Source: Calendula officinalis
Taxonomy: Eukaryota; Streptophyta; Magnoliopsida; Asterales; Asteraceae
Direction of reading: 5' to 3'
Length of the DNA: 64,000 nucleotides
NCBI GenBank assembly: GCA_963853835.1
Contig: OY970825.1
Span: 27,280,835 to 27,344,834, forward strand
Positions 58,840-64,000 of the stretch are shown here, one piece after another (the stretch's first letter is position 1; each line of letters opens with the position of its first letter). The position numbers and the translations under genes were made by a program. The notes below the pieces were generated by a model, which saw only the letters and a program-made list of their open reading frames with translations, did not search any database and was not told the origin of the DNA.

Positions 58840-61800
58840 ATGATGGATCGATCACGATCTAAGAGATACTATTACGATCAGGACTATGACCACATGGACA
58901 CTTTACCTAGAACAAAACAACGTTACAATAACTACAGCGGCGGCGGTGGTGGTGGCAGCCATCATTACGGTCCGAGCAACCACCATCCGCGGCGGAACAT
59001 CGGCGGCGGCGGCGGCGGCGGTGGTGGAGGAGGCGGTGGTGGCGGCCGGAAACCTCAGGATCCTGCTTCACTTATGGTTACTACAAGTTACCGGATCTTA
59101 TGTCATGATGTGAAAGCTGGAAGTGTGATTGGGAAATCCGGTAGTATAATTAAAGCGATTAGACAACATACTGGTGCTTGGATTAATGTTCATGAATTAG
59201 TACCTGGTGATGAAGAGAGAATCATTGAAATTTCCGATACTCGCCGGAGAGATCCAGATGGTAGAATGCCTAATTTTTCACCTGCACAAGAAGCTTTGCT
59301 TTTGATTAATGAACGGATTTTGGAGAGTGATGGTGGTGGTGTTGGTGGTTATAATTTAGGGTATAATGGTGGTGATGATGATGAAGATATGTATGGGCCT
59401 AGAGGAAGTTTGGGTGGTGCAAATCGGTTGGTTTCAAGGCTGGTTGTTTCTAGAATGCATGTTGGTTGTTTACTTGGGAAAGGGGGTAAGATTATTGAGC
59501 AGATGAGGATGGAAACTAAAACTCATATTAGGGTTTTACCTAGAGATCATACTATACCTCGGTGTGTTGAAATGTCTGAGGAAATTGTGCAGGTTATAAA
59601 CCCTAAAACTTTAGCAAATTCATGAGTTATTACTAATTGCATCTTAGTACCTGACAATGGAGTTATTTTGAGGCTGCTAACTTGTTAATCTGTTGCTAAT
59701 TGGTTGTTAATCAAGAAAAACTTCTACTATATAACTGTTTTTTACCCATTCTTTGTAACTCTGATCATCATAAACTATTATATAATATAACAAATATATT
59801 TTCTTTTTCCCTCAGGTTGTTGGTGAAATGGGCTCAGTGAAAAATGCAATTGAAATCATTTCCTCACGGTTAAGAGAAAGTCAACATCGGGACCGAAGCC
59901 ATTTTCATGGACGGTTACAGTCGCCCGATCGGTTCTTCCCTGAAGACGAATTTATGCATCACCCGAATAACATGGCCCGTAGACCATCAATTACAGACGG
60001 GCCTAATTATGGGTCACGGTTAACTGGTGGGTTAAACAATTCTAGAAGCTTTAACCATGGTTCACGCTCATCTGGTTATGTTAATGATAGTCCTGTACCT
60101 GAAAATGGTCAAGAAGATCTTGTATTTCGGATACTTTGTCCAAATAATAAGGTTGATAGTGTTATTGGGCAATCGGATGGATTTATGGAATTACTTCAAA
60201 ATGAAATAGGTGTTGGTGTTAAGGTTTCTGATCTTGTTGTTGGGTCAGATGAACAAATAATCATCATCTCTTCAGAGGAGGTACTATTTTTTTTTATTTT
60301 TTTTTTCTGTATAAGAAGTAACCGAATCCATTTTTAGAGGATTTTATGTGTTATGGTTTTGGTGTTTTTTTAAATAGATAAGTAGAAGTAGCAGTTTCGA
60401 CCCGTTTACTTATAGATGGGTTGATTTGGGTAAATTTAATATCAAATGGGCCAAGTAAACTTTTTTAGCTATAAGGGTACAAGTCAAATGGGCTGAAAGT
60501 TTCCAAAAGAAAACTTTTAATGCATACAAACCTCCTAATTGGTTTTAACTTTTACCTTTTCCATAAATATGATTTACTAGTTATTGCTTAAAATTGGCCA
60601 ACTTGTTCTAGCTTATATCATTTAAATATATGTAGCAATTTTGACTAGGGGTGTTCAAAACCGGGTACCCGGAAATCCGGGTACCCTAAAACCGGGTACC
60701 CGAAAATTCGGGTAGTAGATTTAGGTACCCGTATCAGTACCCGAATTTTCGGGTACCCGGTTTTCGGGTACCCGGTTTTTCGGATACCCGGTTTTCGGGT
60801 ACCCGGTACCCGGAAATATAATTTCTTTATCACAAAAATTACATAAATGGAAGTTGCCATTGTTTATATATTTAATTTCTTTAAATCTTATTAATAAATT
60901 TGTTATTAAAAATTTACGTTATGATTTTCTTTAAAGAAAAATCATTACTAGTAATGAATCTGACCAAATCTTTAAAGACATCCAATGATTCAAAACCATG
61001 ATTCAACGACGGATGTGAGAATTTGATGGTTTGTACGTGAGAATTGAGATAGGGTTTTAAATTTTAGACATTTGTCAAAATGATCCAAGCATATGCCCAT
61101 ATCTAATGATAATTAATGTCTAATAATAATATAAAAAAATATATAAAAATAAGTTGGAAAAATAAAATTCGGGTACCGGGTACCCAATTACCCGGTTTTT
61201 TAGAAAAACACTACCCGTATTTGATACCCGGAAACCGGTTACCCGGAATCCGGGTATCCGGATTTTCGGGTACCCGGATTTTCGGGTATCCGGATTTCGG
61301 ATATCGGATATTTTTTCGGGTACCCATTTTTTCGGTTATTTTTGAACACCCCTAATTTTGACCCATTTACTTATGGATGGGTTGATTTGGGTAATATAAT
61401 ATCAAATAGGTCAAGTAAACTTTTTTAGCTAAGAAAATTACAAGATTACAAGTCAACTGACTGAACGGGCTGAAAGTAGAAATGTTGACCCTCTTTTATA
61501 GTAATGCATACAACCTCATAAATAGTCTAATTCAACGATTTAGGGTATTATTGTATTAATATAGCTCTGGTATATATATAAAAAAAACTGAAACGGAAAA
61601 AAGTGTTTTGGGCCGATCCAACTTGACCCGTTTTAGCTCACATGTTCAACGATTTAGGGTGTTTTTTTAAATAGATAAGTAGAAGTAGCAGTTTCGACCC
61701 GTTACTCAACCTACCAATGTTTCCACTCTACATTTGAACATCATGTTGTGATTTATATTTGATTATTTTCCCTTTATGTCTAAAAATGTTTCTAAAATGT

Positions 61801-64000
61801 TGGTTTTAGGGCCCTGATGATGAACTGTTTCCTGCACAAGAAGCACTTTTGCACATTCAAACTCGGATTCTGGATTTAATTCCTGAAAAAGAAACTATAA
61901 TTACAACTCGTCTTCTACTTTCTGTTGGTGAAGTTGGATATTTGGATGGAAGAGATGGTTTTTTATCTGAAACCAAGAAAATGACTGGTGCAGATATTCA
62001 GATTTTGCCCAGACCACACTTTGTTTCAGTTAATGATGAACTTGTACAGGTTTGTTTGCTTATCTCAACACTCAATCTAGAGCTTGTAATTTTAGCCCGT
62101 TTAATTATTAATGGGTCGATTTGGGTTGTGTTTAACGGGTCAATTTGATTAACTTGTTCAGATTGTTGGAGAGATAAGGGCCGCTAGAGAAGCACTTGTA
62201 GAGGTAACATTGAGATTAAGAAGTTATATATTCCAAGGGCTATATCAAAAAGATGGTCAAAGTCAACCACCTTCTTTTCTTGCCCCTAGCCCTGTGGGGA
62301 GTGCTTCAAATTTGGAAACAAACTCTAGTAATAATGATACTACTACTGTTGTATCTAACCATAATGTACAAACCACAATAGCACCAACTCCAGCAAAGGT
62401 AACCAACTTGATCCACCCATGTGTGTGTTGCTATTTATTTTATTATTATTATTTTTTTAATTTTTCTAAATTGATACGAACCAACTAGTAATCGAATGAA
62501 CAAAGAATAAAAGATAGAATAATCGACTTTCGAGAGGTCGATAAAGCTCTCCCACAGAATATCAAAACCGATTCATCATATTAAGCATAAGAATTACAAA
62601 ACCCTAAAGCCCTATTTATAGATCTCTAGATAATATCATTTCCTAATAAAACTCTTAACTACTAATCCTTATCTAAAATAGAACATATCTTCTAAATAAT
62701 AATAATTATCTAATAATAATAACTAATAATAATATATTGATACGTATCATAAATCTCTAGTATGCATTTGTCTTATTCATAAAATGACAAAATTGTGCCT
62801 CTTTATGAAATTAGAGTAATACAAGTTATAGTTAAATGTGTAATACCTATTATACCCTTAAGGACGGGCATTTTTCTACCAATTCTGATCACAAACATGT
62901 CCGGATTTTGCAAAATGACAAAATTGTGCCTCTTTTCAAAACTAGCAGGATACCTGCCGAAAGCAGCCGGTAATTATTACAATTCATATTAATTATTTAT
63001 GGAATGTGTAATTAATTATCAATATATTAAAGAATTTATTTCCTAAAAAAGTGTAATTCCATTTACGTACTTTCCCTAGCCCCTACTTAAATTTAAGTTT
63101 TTGATTAATTTAGCTTCAAGAAAGAGGGTAATTTAGTAATTTCGTTTCTTGTAATTCTAAGAGATTTAAGATGTGAGTCTAAATGCTTTATAAGTAAGTA
63201 GAGATTAGAGTAGTGCATGTTATAATTAAATGTGTAATACCTGTTATACCCTTAATGACTTGCATTTGTTCTCATTCTACAACTCCATCGAGGTGCATAA
63301 TAGTTTAATAGGTATTACACATCTAACTTGTATTTTTTTTAAAGGAGGGATTTTTTTGTCATTTTTCAAACTCGTGACATGTTTTTGATCGAAATGAAAT
63401 TAAATACATAATAGTTGGCCTATAATTAGTTACTTTATATGGGCGGTCGAGAAAAGCTGAATACTTTTGTGGACATAATTAACAAATGTGCAAAATGACT
63501 AAAATGCCCTCCAACTAACATACATAATTAACACCGTTTGAGGTGAGGAACCAAAAAATACCAAAAGTCCAAACCATGGGGACTGCGCCTACACTTTCGT
63601 GACCTAGGCACCAAACGTGCAATTTCGCCATAACCACAGGGACTATTCTTGCAATTTACTCTATTTTTAATGTATAAAACCTTATGTTATATGTTTTTTT
63701 GTTTAGAATAATGCGGGACCCAATAATGAAGCCCAAAATCAAATCGAAAGCGTGAGTCGTGAAGAAACACCAAGTAAAGTAAGCAGGTAATGTTTTTGTT
63801 TCACTTTAATAACTGTCGGGATAATTGCATGCATTTAACTAACACCTTTTTATTATTCTTATTTTATAATATTAATTAACCTTCTGCTATTAGGATTGCT
63901 GTACCATTGGTTACAAGGAGCATATTGGAAATTGTCATACCCGAATATGCGGTCCCTAAGCTCATTACAAAATCAAGAAACAAACTTGCTCAGATTAGTG
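58840..64000 (+). CDS. Multi-KH RNA-binding protein (HEN4/RCF3-like), 3' end outside the window
   Basis: Exons: 58840-59592, 59816-60280, 61810-62049, 62162-62398, 63707-63786, 63894-beyond 64000. All splits are in phase. A glycine-rich linker (about residues 34-70) precedes KH1 (about 84-161, loop GKSG) and KH2 (from about 198, loop GKGG, continuing in exon 2). KH3 (end of exon 2 into exon 3) has a degenerate loop, IGQSD. KH4 (exons 3-4) has GRDG. A fifth KH begins in exon 6 (ILEIVIPEYAVPKLI). Five KH domains in this layout are typical of plant HEN4/RCF3-type nuclear proteins, which act in pre-mRNA processing and RNA polymerase II regulation. The start could be either ATG of the MM pair at 58840 or 58843. 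Introns 2 and 4 are enlarged by repeats. Confidence 0.93.
60395..61475 (+). repeat. Direct repeats flanking the hAT element in KH intron 2
   Basis: About 100 bases (GACCCGTTTACTTATAGATG ... GGGCTGAAAGT) at roughly 60397-60500 recur at 61365-61475. AATAGATAAGTAGAAGTAGCAGTTTCGACCCG occurs at about 60375 and again at 61670. The intron has grown by local duplication. Confidence 0.65.
60646..61354. mobile_element. hAT-type non-autonomous element (709 bp) in KH intron 2
   Basis: The ends are TAGGGGTGTTCAAAA and TTTTTGAACACCCCTA. The eight-base target duplication ATTTTGAC at 60638-60645 and 61355-61362 is perfect, the hAT size. Both subterminal regions are packed with CGGGTACCCGG-type palindromes. 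The middle is AT-rich and non-coding. The ORFs at 60645-60860 (minus) and 61116-61355 (plus) come from these repeats. Confidence 0.93.
62811..63266 (+). repeat. Direct repeat pair in KH intron 4
   Basis: About 60 bases beginning ATTAGAGTA and containing TTAAATGTGTAATACCT and TTATACCCTTAA occur at 62811-62869 and 63206-63266. A second pair in the same intron is AAAATGACAAAATTGTGCCTCTTT, in part, at about 62780 and 62910. The origin is unclear. Confidence 0.6.

Noticed and set aside
60645..61355. ORFs rich in RVPG/GYP repeats
   Set aside because: They are translations of the palindromic subterminal repeats of the hAT element.

Overview
This is a piece of plant nuclear DNA. The genes have several introns with GT-AG borders, the intergenic DNA is AT-rich, and there are two large LTR retrotransposons, LINE and SINE fragments, several MITE-like elements and a 200-base assembly gap (10136-10335). 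The gene families (PSY peptide, ACBP with ankyrin repeats, OPT transporter, U-box/ARM ligase, MIR479/171-type hairpin) fit a eudicot. The style of the repeats suggests an asterid such as a member of the Asteraceae, but that is inference and no species can be named.

Layout. 1-9.8 kb: a decayed Ty1/copia element. Its gag is split exactly by a 2.78-kb solo LTR flanked by CACAA on both sides. 9.8-12.65 kb: mostly non-coding DNA with the gap and a clear MIR171-superfamily (miR479-like) hairpin behind a TATA box. 12.66-21.94 kb: a young Ty3/gypsy element of the Tat/Ogre/Retand type with near-identical LTRs, a broken gag-pol with a second RNase H, and a spliced antisense ORF before the 3' LTR. 22-23.4 kb: a LINE scrap and a complete tRNA-derived SINE with a perfect 17-bp target duplication. 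23.6-28.6 kb: a U-box/ARM E3 ligase gene (+). 29.0-32.5 kb: an oligopeptide transporter gene (-), convergent with it. 32.8-34.5 kb: a LINE 3' end and a small acidic unknown gene (-). 34.87-38.49 kb: a non-autonomous Mutator-like element with about 350-bp inverted ends, carrying a LINE fragment, a TA microsatellite and a 14/15-bp minisatellite. 40.0-42.3 kb: an ACBP2-type acyl-CoA-binding protein gene (+). 45.1-49.3 kb: importin beta-1 (+). 51-55 kb: two Stowaway-like MITEs and a MULE-type MITE. 56.06-56.78 kb: a three-exon PSY sulfated-peptide precursor, which is easily missed because its exons are tiny. 58.84-64.0 kb: a HEN4/RCF3-like multi-KH RNA-binding protein gene (+) that runs off the window, with a hAT-type element in its second intron.

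The host genes belong to unrelated pathways (protein turnover, peptide or metal-chelate transport, lipid binding, nuclear import, peptide signalling, RNA processing), and nothing suggests they work as a cluster. The notable content is small or structural: the microRNA hairpin, the peptide gene, the spliced antisense ORF of the gypsy element, and several nested insertions that can be dated relative to one another by their target duplications. I found no wholly new gene system.
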